From NCBI GenBank assembly GCA_947650365.1, contig CANTAL010000023.1:689501-753500 (forward strand): a DNA stretch of 64,000 bases, written 5' to 3'. The position numbers were made by a program, and so were the translations under genes. Origin of the DNA: Chamaelirium japonicum. Lineage: Eukaryota > Streptophyta > Magnoliopsida > Liliales > Melanthiaceae. Each line of letters starts with the position of its first letter. Within the stretch, counting starts at the first letter, position 1. Shown here piece after piece: positions 1 to 11,720 of this stretch. Below the pieces are notes generated by a model, which was not told the origin of the DNA, did no database searches, and was given only the letters and a program-made list of their open reading frames with translations.

Positions 1-622
1 GCCCCACCCTAAAGGGGTCGTATATTCTTTAAAGAAGAGAGAAGAGAACGGAGAGATAAACAAAGAGAGAAGAAAGAAGAACTCTTGCTCCAATCCATTA
101 GCCACGGGTATATGTATGAAGTAAGAAGAAAGCTAAATTCTAAAACTCCACTTCTCAATATTTATACGACCCATCGGATCTCTACCATCTCTTTATTTAT
201 TATACTTATTTAATCTAATAATATGTTATTAGCACGAATATATTGAGCCCAGCCGACCAGTCATAAGAAAATAGAGAGAGAAACAAAAACAAAAGAAAGA
301 AGATAACGAAGAGATAAATGAATAGAAAAGAGAGAAGAAGTTATGCTCTAGTCTATTGGTCACGGGTATAGGTGTGAAGTAAGAAAGAATATAAATTCCA
401 AAACTCTACTTCTGTCTTTGTTTCTCTTTCCATTTTCTTATGGCTGGTCGGCTCGGCTTGACATGTTCGTGCCGATAACGTGTTGTGAGATGGGAAAAAG
501 AGAGAGCTGTCAAACATACCCCACCCTAAATGGGTCGTATATTCATGGGAGAAAAGAAAAGAAGTCCTGCTCCAGTCAATTGGTAAACCCTAATCCATGG
601 GAGAAAAGAGAGAGAAAAGAAT
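1..622. repeat. LTR-like repeat mosaic, left flank of CACTA element A
   Basis: This stretch holds pieces of the background repeat family: the CCCCACCCTAAAGGGGTC block, GA-rich tracts, the TAGGTGTGAAGTAAGAAG block and primer-site-like motifs. No gene is visible; the 418-768 open frame is chance coding across the repeat and the CACTA end. Nearly the whole segment has a partner in reverse orientation at about 42872-43507, with shared private variants such as CTCGGCT in place of CTGGGCT. That partner lacks the CACTA element and so shows the uninterrupted target site. Confidence 0.7.
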
Positions 623-1370
623 CACTACAAGAAAGAGGGTCTTTACCGACGGACATTTTTATCACCGTCGGTAATAATACACTTTTTACTGACGGTGACT
701 ATAATATCCGTCGGTATTATAACTTCAATTTTTTAAATATTTTTTGCACATTTATTACCGACGGTTAAATATATTTCGTCGGTAAAACGATTTATACCGA
801 CGGTATAAATATGTCCCGTCGGTAATATACTTTATACCGACGGCTACATAAATACCGTCGGTAAAATGTCACAACGAAACACAGGGTAAAAACTGAGCCT
901 CTGGAAAAAAATGTGATCCTGAGTTTCGTCGGCGAGTTTTACCGACGGACTTTATATGTCCGTCGGTATAACTAATTATACCGATGGAAATTTTATGGCC
1001 GTCGGCACGATACCGACGGTAATTAAATATCCGTCGGTAAAATTGTCCCGATGAAACTCAGGGTAAAAACCGAGCCTCTGGAAAAAATGGAACCCTGAGT
1101 TTCGTCGGTGATTTTTATCGATGGACGTTATATTTCTGTCGGTATAACTAATTATACCGACGGAAATTATATGTTCGTCGGTATGATACCGACGGTAAAT
1201 AAATATCCGTCGGTAAAATTGTCCCGACGAAACTCAGGGTGAAACCCGAGCCTCTGGAAAAAAATTGGAACCCTGAGTTTCGTTGCTGATTTGTCCCGAC
1301 GGAAATTAGACTACCGTCGGTATAAAGTAATTATACCGACGGAACTTATAAGTTCCGTCGGTAAAAACCC
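623..1370 (+). repeat. 5' terminal inverted repeat and subterminal repeats of element A
   Basis: The end starts CACTACAAGAAA and is packed with the motif TACCGACGG or its complement CCGTCGGTA, mostly as facing pairs. In En/Spm-type elements such motifs bind the second element protein (TNPA) and regulate the promoter; that role here is inferred from the family. Three copies of a cassette at about 874-932, 1050-1108 and 1226-1284 carry a stem (CGAAACTCAGGGT facing ACCCTGAGTTTCG) around a loop of about 30 nt. The same design recurs at 33110-33853. Confidence 0.88.
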
Positions 1371-2840
1371 GTCTAATAAACATAACAGCACGCCACCCCG
1401 TTTCTTTTTCTGTTTCGACCGAATCCGGCGCCCCTCCCCTTTTTCTGTTTTGACTGAATCTCTCTCTCTCCGGCCACCCATCCCCCTCCCCGGCCTCTCT
1501 CTCTCCTCCGACGCGAGCTGCCTCTCTCTCTATCTCTCTCTCTCTCTCTCTCCTCCGACGCGAGCAGCCGATCGAAGCCCTACTCTCCCCCGGCATCCCT
1601 CTACCCTAATCGAAGCAGCTACCTCTCTCTCCTCCGCGACGGCCGATTGGAGCCCTACTCTACCCCGGCATCCCTCTACCCTAATCAGAGCAGCTACAGA
1701 TCAGAGACGGTTGGGACGAAACCCGACCAGAGAGGAAGAAAACCCAGTGCAGGTAGGTCCCCTCCCCTGTCTTTTCTACCCCCAAACCTCCTCCTTCCTT
1801 TGGTTTCATGAATTGATTGGATCTACCAAGCAGGAACCTCCATCCACGATGGGGGCTCCCTCTTCATATCCGATTCAGGTCGTGGTTCAATGTCGGATAC
1901 TTCTATTAGGGCTTGTACCACGAGGAGTCTCCAATTAACCCTGAGGAGCTCCGATTAACTAACATTGTCACTGCTGAGATTAAGGCTCGATCGGCATTCC
2001 CGCCAGGATTTGGCTCCGATTAACTAACATTGTCACTGCTGAGAGTAATGGTACTTCCCCCGAGTTTCTCCACGAATATCTTGGTAATTTTTACACTGTT
2101 TTAAAACTCGCCGAGTCGACTCGAAACTCGGCCGAGTCGACTCGACTCGGCTGAGTTTCGATCTGACTTGGTCCAAAACTCGAGTTTCGATCCGACTCGG
2201 CTGAGTTTTGATCCGACTCGAGTTTTATTGGGTTTTAGCCGAGTTGTCGTGTCTACTCGACTCATTAAGGTTTCGAGTCGAGTCGAGTTTTCGTGTTTTA
2301 AAACATTGATTTTTATCCTATCAAAAATGAATTGAATAGGGGAATGGGGGGCAAAATATAGTTTTTAAACTAGGGTGAGCGTCGGTTTTGTCGGTCAGTT
2401 TCGGTGTGGGTTTTGTCGGTTATATTTTTTTCGGTTTATGAAAAATCGAAACCGAAATCGAAACCGAAATGGTCGGTTTTTGTCGGTTCGGTGTGATATG
2501 AGGTATGCTAAAGCCATAATTCTACTCGAGCGACAGAGAGAACCGTCAGACTCCAAGTGTTTACTTGATGAGGCTCCCTGACTTGTTGACTTACTGTCGC
2601 ATAACTTTGGTGCTATGCCTAGCATTCGAACTATCAGCAGTTCAAATGCTGGCCAGCAACCCTAGGTTTACTATGTGACTAGTCTACTCATCATAATACA
2701 CTCATCCATTAGGGATGTGGATGGCCTGTAGAAGTTTTGGTTCGGTGTTCCATACCCGGGAACCGAAACCGAAATTGTGCGGAGTCTTATAACATTGTTT
2801 GAAATTATATGTCAGGTGTTGTATAGCCAGATAGACGAAG
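1371..2840 (+). other. 5' leader and promoter region of element A, with simple repeats
   Basis: No convincing gene here. About 1380-1700 is pyrimidine-rich, with a CT microsatellite near 1526-1553. A 31-bp segment is repeated at 1949 and 2014. About 2105-2300 is built from GACTCG/CGAGTC words that form many overlapping palindromes, and 2440-2475 has GAAACC/GAAATC hexamers. The 215-residue open frame at 1291-1938 is Ser/Pro/Leu-rich low-complexity sequence and I do not call it. This region presumably holds the transposase promoter and leader, but I cannot place a start site. Confidence 0.5.
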
Positions 2841-5800
2841 ATGTCTTCGATCGATAAGAGTTGGATGCGTAATTCGAATCGCATGAGCCAAGAGTACAGA
2901 GAAGGAGTCAGGAAATTTCTGGATTTTGCATTTGAGCGTCTTGCACCGCTTGATGGAAAAATTATGTGTCCCTGTATAGACTGCGGAAGGGTGACTAGGA
3001 AGGTTCGAGAGGAATGTGAGGTTGATCTGGTAATGCATGGCATTGACATTAGCTATACCCGTTGGTTCTCGCACGGTGAGGAGCTAGATGCAGTCCCCAT
3101 GGCAGCTCACGGTGAAACTTCAAACACAGTGATCGCTGATGATAATATTAATACAGACGATGACGATGACATGCAGGGTATGATACATGATTTGCAAGGT
3201 AGAATAGGCACGGAAACACCGTCAGGTGATCAGCCCAATATCGAAGCGGACAAGTTCTACAGATTGCTTAAAGATGCCGAACAACCTCTATACCCGGGAT
3301 GTGAGAAGTTTTCAAAACTCTCTTTCACTGTAAAGCTTCTTCATTTGAAGTGCCTCAATGGTTGGAGTAATAAGTCATTTAATATATTGGTAGAGTTGCT
3401 GAAAGAGGCTTTTCCTATGGGTGAGACAGTACCAAAATCATTCTACGAGGCGAAGAAGACAATTAAAGATCTCGGTATGGGTTATGAGAAAATTGATGCA
3501 TGCGTGAACGATTGTCTGTTGTACCGGAAAGAATACGAACATGCGCGGTCATGCCACATATGCGGAGCAACGAGATATAAAGAGACGGATGCCGAGTCTA
3601 GTACCAGTCGAAGGAAGAAAAATATATCTGCAAAGATTCTCCTATACTTCCCACTCAGGGATAGGCTTCAGAGGTTGTTTATGTCATCGAATACTGCTGA
3701 GCACATGAGGTGGCATGCACGAAAACGTACAGATAACGGGATTATGAGACATCCGGCTGACTCTCTGACATGGAAAGATTTTGATCATACCTATCCTGAA
3801 TTCGCATGTGAAGTTCGCAACGTTAGGTTAGGGCTTGCTAGCGATGGCTTCAATCCCTTTGGGAATATGAGTGTGTCGTACAGCATTTGGCCAGTTGTCC
3901 TAGTTCCATACAATTTGCCTCCCTAGATGTGCTTAAAAAAGCCATACACAATGCTCTCCTTGCTCATTCCCGGACCCAGGTCGCCTGGTAATGATATTGA
4001 CGTTTACTTGCAACCGTTGATTGAGGAGTTGAACGAGTTATGGGAAGTTGGGGCCGATACGTATGATGCCTCATTGCGCCAAAATTTTCGGATGCATGCG
4101 GCACTTCTATAGACCATCAATGATTTTCCTGCATATGCCAACTTATCCGGGTGGAGTACTGAAGGAAAATTGGCGTGCCCTACATGCAATAAAGAGACAG
4201 ATTCATTACGGTTGAAGAACGGAGGCAAGTTCTGTTATATGGGCCATCGAAGATTCCTTGTTGATGGCCATAAGTGGAGGCAGAACAAAAGAGCTTTCAA
4301 CGGCAAGAAGGAACTTGCAAAGGCCCCGGAGCAGCTTTCGAGGGTAGAAGTCTTGTGCGAATTGGATCAACTTGATGCCGTGGCACTTGGAAAAGGTAAA
4401 AAGAAGAGAACGCATGAAGATTCTACGCGTGAGCATAACTGGAAGAAGAAGAGTATTTTCTTTAAACTACCGTACTGGAGCAGCCTTCTCTTGCGGCATA
4501 ACTTGGATGTCATGCATATCGAAAAAAATGTGTGTGACAACATTATAGGAACACTGCTGAATCTCGACGGTAAGACGAAGGATAATCTTAAATCTCGTCT
4601 CGATCTTAAGGAGTTGGGCATCCAAAAATCACTTCATCCCCAAGAGATTGGGGATAAGTATGTGTTGCCAGTTGTATGCTACACCATGCGCTCACAGTAA
4701 AAGGTAACCTTATGTGCATTCCTACGGTCTGTGAAAATGCCAGACGGTTATTCTTCGAATATCGCACGATGCGTGCAAGAGAACGGCCGGAAGTTGTCTG
4801 GATTAAAGAGCCACGATTGTCATGTTCTTATGCAGCGACTGTTACCTCTTGCTATACATGGGAATTTAACCGAACAGGTGTCCGGTCCGTTAATTGAGCT
4901 CAGCACTTTTTTCAGACAGTTGTGCTCGAAGGTACTTAGAGTGGACCAACTTGAACAGATGGAGAGGGATATTGCGCTCACATTGTGCAAGTTAGAGATG
5001 ATATTTCCACCTTCCTTCTTTGATGTCATGGTGTATTTGACCATTCACTTGGCAAATGAGGCCAAACTCGGCGGCCCAGTTCATTACCGGTGGATGTATT
5101 TTATCGAGAGGTAATCATCTTGTCTCATTCGCACAATGTATTTGATCGTTCTTGATATATTCATCCAAATTATTTTTTCTCAAATTAGGTACTTGCGAAC
5201 ATTGAAATCATATGTTCGTAATAAAAGTCGTCCGGAGGGATCAATTGCTGAAGGATACCTAGCAGAAGAATGTCTAACATTCTGCTCAAGATACCTACAT
5301 GGTATAGACACGCGATTCAATCAACTTTAGAGGAACTATGACGGTGGTTCAATAGACTTCGATGGGGGTCTGTCTATATTTACCGAAATGGGTAGACCTG
5401 TAGGAGGAGGCAAAACGGTCGATTGTCTGTAGATGAGATTCAACAGGCACATATGTATGTGTTGCGCCAATGTGATGAAGTGTGGCCATTCATTGAGTAA
5501 GCATTTTACGATCATTTACTCATTCTTTCAGTCCATTCATTAAGTATATGTGCTAATTATAATCTAATTCATAACCGGTAAAACAGGAAGCATAAAGCCA
5601 TCATTAATAATCGGGGTACTCGAAATGCTCCCCAAATTCATGATCGTGAATTCCCATCATGGTTCGAGAAACACGTAAGTATTCACATCAATACTGAATT
5701 TCATTGACATCCATTACCGAACAATAATTATGTGTTCATATCATGAATGTCATGTGGTTATTATAGGCACAGGAGCTGCACGATAACCACGATCCGCTGA

Positions 5801-6441
5801 TGAATGAGGATCTCTGGCGCTTATCTTGTAGTCCTTTGCAAGACGCAATATCGTACGATGGTTATATCGTGAACGGTTATAGATTTCGGACGAAAGATAG
5901 TAAAAAATCACGAAGAACCCAAAATAGTGGGGTTGTCGTCAACGGTGAGCAAGAAGAATTAGAAAATATCGACTTCTACGGCGTCCTTAATGAGATTCTC
6001 GAGATTAAATTCCTTGGCCAAAATCGGATCGTATTATTCAAATGCGATTGGTATGATGTTAATAATCGCGGGACTGGTTATAATGTCGATAAATATGGTT
6101 TTATCAGCATCAACACTGGCAAAAGATTGAATACCCAATATCAAGATCCATTCATTCTTGCCTCTCAAGCGCAACAGATATTTTATGCACCGGATAATAC
6201 CTCTCTAGGTTGGCAAATTGTAGTCAGGTCACCACCCAGAGATTTTTATGACATAGGAGACAGGGATGCGGGGGTTGTCGATGATGATTTGGATGCATAC
6301 CAGAATGATGAGATAATCATTGTCGACGCAGTGCACGACGAAAATGAAGATGTCGACAATATAAACTGGACAGCGAATGCAGATCAAATAATAGAAGAGG
6401 GAAGCGATGAGAGTGACAGAGATGAGACAGAAAATGACTAG
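2841..6441 (+). pseudogene. TNP2-like CACTA transposase, element A copy, inactivated
   Basis: Four exons with GT-AG introns (5111-5188, 5497-5586, 5675-5766) encode a plant CACTA transposase. The order is a Transposase-associated region with CPCIDCG near residue 44, a Transposase_21 region (NPFGNMS, IWPVVLVPYNLPP), a DUF4218 region (RPEGSIAEGYLAEECL) and a DUF4216 region (TQNSGV, FKCDWYDV) with an acidic tail. The protein would bind element ends and catalyse cut-and-paste. Exon 1 has three in-frame stops: codon 362 (3924, Trp to TAG), codon 424 (4110, Trp to TAG) and codon 620 (4698, Gln to TAA). Exon 2 has a TAG at 5328 and a 1-bp deletion near 5416. The element B copy has sense codons at these sites, so they are lesions of this copy; most are C-to-T or G-to-A changes. 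The start follows the ATG shared by both copies. Confidence 0.9.
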
Positions 6442-6589
6442 ACCGTATGTAAATCAAATTGTTTCATATTTAAATCAAATTGTTTTATATGTATATCATA
6501 TTGTTTCATATGTAAATCATACCGTTTCACCAATTCATATATAAATCATACCGTTTCATATGTAAATCATACCGTTTCACCGATTTACG
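6442..6589 (+). repeat. Short minisatellite ATATGTAAATCATACCGTTTC
   Basis: A run of about 20-27-bp words (CATATGTAAATCA plus TACCGTTTCA or ATTGTTTCA) follows the transposase stop. Related runs occur at 7860-8060, and in element B at 25400-25600 and 27790-27950, always at the edges of the 181-bp arrays. No coding sense. Confidence 0.75.
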
Positions 6590-7859
6590 ATCCGATCGAT
6601 TCACCGATTTAGAGTCTAAGTGTTGGAAAATCATAAGTTAGCGTGTTTCGGATATGAAATAGGTTTGGATTCGATCCGATCGTCATCGGATCGGCATCCG
6701 ATAATTCGAACTTGGAATTATTCCGTATTTCGGACTTACGAGCGGGTTCTAATTGGATATTTGACCAATTTACGCTCCGATTCACCGATTTAGAGTCTAA
6801 GTGTTGGAAAATAATAAGTTAGCGTGTTTCGGATATGAAATAGGTTTGGATTCGATCCGATCGTCATCGGATCGGCATCCGATAATTCAAACTTGGAATT
6901 ATTCCGTATTTCGGACTTGCGAGCGGGTTCTAATTGGATATTTCACCAATTTACGATCCGATTCACCGATTTAGAGTCTAAGTGTTGGAAAATCATAACT
7001 TAGCGTGTTTCGGATATGAAATAGGTTTGGATTCGATCGGATCGTCATTGGATCGGCATCCGATAATTCGAACTTGGAATTATTCTGTATTTCGGACTTG
7101 CGAGTGAGTTCTAATTGGATATTTGACCAATTTACGCTCCGATTCACCGATTTAGAGTCTAAGTGTTGGAAAATCATAAGTTAGCATGTTTCTGATATAA
7201 AATAGGTTTGGATTCGATCGGATCGTCATCGGATCGGCATCCGATAATTCGAAGTTAGAATTATTCCGTATTTCGGAGTTGCAAGCGGGTTCTAATTGGA
7301 TATTTGACCAATTTACGATCCGATTCACCGATTTAGAGTCTAAGTGTTGGAAAATCATAACTTAGCGTGTTTCGGATATGAAATAGGTTTGGATTTGATC
7401 GGATCGTCATCGGATCGGCATCCGATAATTCGAACTTGGAATTATTTCGTATTTCGGACTTGCGAGCGAGTTCTAATTGGATATTTGACCAATTTACGCT
7501 CCGATTCACCGATTTAGAGTCTAAGTGTTAGAAAATCATAAGTTAGCGTGTTTCGGATATGAAATAGGTTTGGATTCGATCCGATCGTCATCGGATCGGC
7601 ATCCGATAATTCGAACTTGGAATTATATTCCGTATTTCGGACTTGCGAGCGGGTTCTAATTGGATATTTGACTAATTTACGATCCGATTAACCGATTTAG
7701 AGTCTAACTGTTGGAAAATCATAAGTTAGCGTGTTTCGAATATGAAATAGGTTTGGATTCGATCCGATCGTCATCGGATCGGCATCCGATAATTCGAACT
7801 TGGAATTATATTCCGTATTTCGGACTTGCGAGCGAGTTATAATTGGATATTTGACCAAT
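6590..7859 (+). repeat. 181-bp satellite array in element A, about 7 units
   Basis: Units begin near TTCACCGATTTAGAGTCTAA at about 6600, 6781, 6962, 7143, 7324, 7505 and 7688. The period is 181 bp, with 183-bp variants that carry ATTATATTCCG. The same repeat makes up both arrays in element B. It sits between the transposase gene and the second gene, as in B (25602-27790), and in the same orientation relative to the genes. Each unit happens to be open on one or both strands; these frames are not genes. Confidence 0.93.
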
Positions 7860-8067
7860 TATAACTGTTTTATTTGTAAATCATACCGTTTCATATGTAA
7901 ATCAAACTGTTTCATATTGTTACATAAATCATACTATTTCATATGTAAATCAAACTATTTCATATTGTTTCATATGTAAATCATACTGTTTCATATGTAA
8001 ATCAAACTATTTCATATTGTTTCATATGTAAATCTTACTATTTCATATGTAAATTAAATTGTTTCAG
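7860..8067 (+). repeat. ATATGTAAATC minisatellite upstream of the TNPA-like gene
   Basis: Near-repeats of CATATGTAAATCA(T/A)ACTRTTTCA lead directly into TTTCAG|ATG at 8067. They could belong to a leader or leader intron of the second gene: the polypyrimidine-CAG just before the ATG resembles a splice acceptor. Confidence 0.6.
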
Positions 8068-8590
8068 ATGGCATCACGGTCATATATTCGTAGAGGCAGA
8101 GGCAGGGGTGGGGTAGCTCGGAGCGCTCCGGCTGCCACCCCAGGGTTCGAGGCTGAGCCGTCCGGATCTGGTAGTGCTGTTCCTCTCTCCACACCAGCTC
8201 CTGATGTGGTCGCAGCCTCCGGAGCTTCGAGCAGTGCTCAGCACTCGGCTACAGCGTCTACGCCCACAGATAATGTTTAGATCTAAAGTTTTATACATAT
8301 TGTAAATACTTCTTCAGTACTGATGTATATTTTATTTGCAGGGTCGAGGATCACCAGGCATGTAGGCGACCGGGGCGTGACGACGGCCCGGCGCTTGTCG
8401 GCCTTACGCGAGCCGCTTTCCCTACAGTGGAGCGGTATGACCTTTGTGGGCGAGCACACTTCTGACGCCGCCACGTGGGTCGGCATTATAGTACGGGAGG
8501 AGAGGAATGCCCCGATTGTGGGGTTAAGGGGGTGGAAGAACATTGATGCATCCTATAAGGAGAGGATGTATCAGCAGTTTTTGGTACTGT
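8068..8590 (+). pseudogene. TNPA-like second CACTA gene, 5' part only (element A)
   Basis: Exon 1 starts at the ATG at 8068 (MASRSYIRRGRGRGG...) and is rich in Arg/Gly, then Ala/Ser/Pro. An intron probably ends with TTTGCAG at 8341. Exon 2 (from 8342) reads on into a Transposase_24-like segment ending ASYKERMYQQF. The gene is then cut off at the element's broken end near 8590. In the family this second protein binds the subterminal motifs and assists excision. The element B copy has lost this exon 2 but keeps the later exons, so the two copies hold complementary parts. The exon 1 donor position is uncertain. Confidence 0.75.
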
Positions 8591-9068
8591 GTTGTGTTAT
8601 AGAAGAAAAAGAGAGCCGTCAAACATGCCCTAAAACTCCACTTCTTAATAGTATCATCTCAATATTATTATGATTATCAAAATAGTATTACTATAATTTT
8701 TTTAATTAAATTAATTATTTATTTAATTATTAAATTATTTAAATAATTAAATAATTAATTTTTTAGTAAAATAATTAATTAATTAAATTATTTAATTATC
8801 TATTTATTTAATTAAATTTATTATTTTATTTATTTACTATTATTAATATATTTAATAATTAAATTTGATAACTATTTAATTATTTAAATTATTAAATAAA
8901 GAAATAATGATTTAAAATATTTAAATAATTTAAAAAAATATTTAATTAATATTTAAAAAATACTTAATTATAAAACATTATAAATGTTAGGAGATCATTC
9001 GATCGGATAGCTGTCCACCATCGGATCACTCCCTTGGATTAGTATTTCCCTTAGTTTGCTTAGGCACT

Positions 9069-9186
9069 AAGTAAGCTTACCCTATAAATAATATACGACT
9101 CCTTTAGGGTTGGGCACGTTTGACAGCTTCCTCTTTCTCCTATTTCACAACACGTTATCAGCACGAACATATCGAGCCCAGCCGAC
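9069..9186 (+). promoter_or_regulatory. LTR-like promoter and putative half-tRNA primer site
   Basis: A representative unit: AAGCTTACCCTATAAATAAT gives a TATA box. About 30 bp later comes a CCTTTAGGG block and a CT-rich stretch, then CACAACACGTTATCAGCACGA. The layout (TATA, short transcribed part ending ACA, primer-like site) is that of an LTR with adjacent primer-binding site. The complement TCGTGCTGATAACG resembles the anticodon arm of plant tRNA-Ile as I recall it. Similar units start near 9423, 13807, 35827, 44452, 62205, 63052 and 63791. Confidence 0.5.
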
Positions 9187-11720
9187 CAGTCAGAAGAAAA
9201 CAAAGAAAGAAACGAAGGCAAAAGAGAGAGAATAAGAGAGAAGAGAATGGAGAGATAAACGAAGAGAGAAGAAGTCCTGCTCTAGTCCATTGGCTATGGG
9301 TATAGGTGTGAATTAAAAAAACTAATTAATTATTTAATAACTAATTAGGGCTGATCAGTCGTTCGATCGAATGGTTGTCTACTGTCGGATCTCTCCCATA
9401 GATTAGGATTTCCAATAGATTGCTTAGACCCTAAGTAAGCTTTCCCTATAAATAATATATGACCCTTTTAGGGTAGGGTACGTTTGACGGCTCTCTCTTT
9501 CTCCCATCTCACAACACGTTATCAGCACGAACATATCGAGCCCAACTGATCATTCACAAGAAAACAGAAAGAGAAACGAAGATAGAAAATAAAGAAGAAG
9601 AAAGAAAAGAACGAAGAGATAAACGAAGAGAGAAGAAGTCCTGCTCTAGTCTATTGGCAATGGGTATAGGTGTGAAATAAAAAGGAATCTAAATTCCAAA
9701 ACTCTACTTCTCAATATTAATAGTACCCCTTTAGGGTGGGGCACGTTTGATGGCTCTTTATTTCTCCCATCTCACAACACGTTATCTTCATGAACATGTC
9801 GAGCCCAGCCGAATAGTCAAAAGAAAACGGAGAGAGAAACGAAGACAAAAGAGAAAAAAGAAGAGAAAAGAGAACGGAGAGATAAAAAAAGTGAGAAGAG
9901 GAAAGAAGTCCTATTCCAGTCCATTGGCCATGGGTTTAGGTGTGAAGTAAGAAGGAATCTAAATTCCAAAACTCCACTGCTTAATATTTATACGATCCCT
10001 TTAGGGCGGGGCATATTTGATGGCTCTCTCTTTCTCTCATCTTACAATAAATTATCAGCATGAACATGTCAAGCCTAGCCAATCAGTCACAAAAAAATAG
10101 AAAGAGAAACGAAGACAGATAAGAGAGAAGAAGAGAGAAGAGAACGGAAAGATAAACGAAGAGATATAAGAGAAGAAGTCCTGCTCTAGTCTATTGGCCA
10201 CGGGTATATGTATGAAGTAAGAAAGAATCTAAATTCCAAAACTCTACAGAAGAGAGAGAAGAAGAGAGAAAAGAACGGAGAGATAAATAAAGAGAAAAGA
10301 GAGAAAAAGTCATGCTTTAGTCGATTGGCCACGGGTATAGGTGTGAAGTAAGACAGAATCTAAATTCCAAAACTCCACTTCTGTCTTCGTTTCTCTCTCT
10401 ATTTTCTTACTACTGGTTGGCTGGGCTTGACATGTTCGTACTGATAATATATTATGAGATGGAAGAAAAAGAGAGCCGTCAAACGAGCCCTACCGTAAAG
10501 GGGTCATATATTATTTATAGGATAAATTGTAAGTTAGAAGAAAAAGAGAGGCATGAAATATGCCCCAACCTAAAGGGGTTGTATATTTTTTATAGGGTAA
10601 GCTTACTTAGGACCTAAGCAATCTATAGGAAACCCTAATATATGAGAGAAGAGAGAAGAGAACGAAGAGATTTAATTATAATATTAAGAAGTAGAGTTTT
10701 GGAATTTAGATTCTTTTTTACTTCACACCAATACCCATGGCCAATGGACTGGAGTAAGACTTCTTCTCTCTTCTTTCTTTGTTTACCTCTCTATTCTCTT
10801 CTCTCTTCTTCTCTCTCTTCTGTCTTTGTTTCTCTCTCTATTTTCTTAAGACTGGTTGGCTGGGCTCGATATGTTCGTGCTGATAACGTATTATGAGATA
10901 AGAGAAAGAAAGAGTCGTCAAACTTTCCCCACCCTAAAGGGGTCATTTATTATTTATAGGGTAAACTTACTTAAGGGCCTAAGCAATCTATGGGAAACCC
11001 TAATCCACGGAAGAAGAGAGAAGAGAACGGAGACAGAAGAGAACGAAAAGATTAAATTATATTATTAAGAAGTGGAGTTTTAGAATTTAGATTTCTTCTT
11101 ACTTTGCATATATACCCGTGGCCAATGGACTGGAGCAGGACTTCTTCTCTCTTCTATGTTTATTTATCTTTCCGTTATCTTCTCTCTTCTTCTGTAGAGT
11201 TTTGGAATTTAGATTCCCTCTTACTTCACACCTATACCCATGGCCAATGGACTGGAGCAGAACTTCTTCTCTCTTCGTTTATCTCTCCATTCTCTTCTTT
11301 CTTCTTCTATTTCTTCTGTCTTCGTTTCTCTATCAGTTTTCTCATGACTGGTCGACTGGGCTCGATATGTTCGTGCTGATAACATTTTATAAGATAGGAG
11401 ATTGCTTATCTTTTTTATTTATTTCAATTAATATTTCTTTAAATATTATAAAGTATATAATATCTTTAAATATTTAAATAGTATCATCTCAAATGTTATT
11501 ATTTAAATATTTAATTATAAAACATTACAACTGATATAAGATCATTCGATCGGATGGCTATCCATCGTCTGATCTCTCCTATGGATTAGGGTTTCCCATA
11601 GATTGCTTATGCTCTAAGTAAGCTTACCCTATAAATATTTAACTATATTTAATTAATTATCACCACGGGTATAGTTGTGAAGTAAGAAGGAATCTAAATT
11701 TCAAAACTCTACTTCTCAAC

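Larger units (their letters stand above)
623..8590 (+). mobile_element. CACTA (En/Spm-type) element A, 3'-truncated
   Basis: The element opens with CACTACAAGAAAGAGGG and a long run of TACCGACGG subterminal repeats. It continues with a spliced TNP2-type transposase gene, seven 181-bp satellite units and the first two exons of a TNPA-like gene. It stops abruptly around 8590, where repeat-mosaic sequence begins without any CACTA 3' end. Gene order and sequence match element B in the opposite orientation, so this is a second copy of the same family. The 3' terminal inverted repeat and the rest of the second gene are missing, so no target duplication can be read. It should be immobile unless another element supplies an end. 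Confidence 0.88.

Noticed and set aside
1291-1938. 215-residue open frame in the leader of element A
   Set aside because: Pyrimidine-rich low-complexity coding (Ser/Leu/Pro) over a microsatellite. The matching region of element B does not keep the frame.
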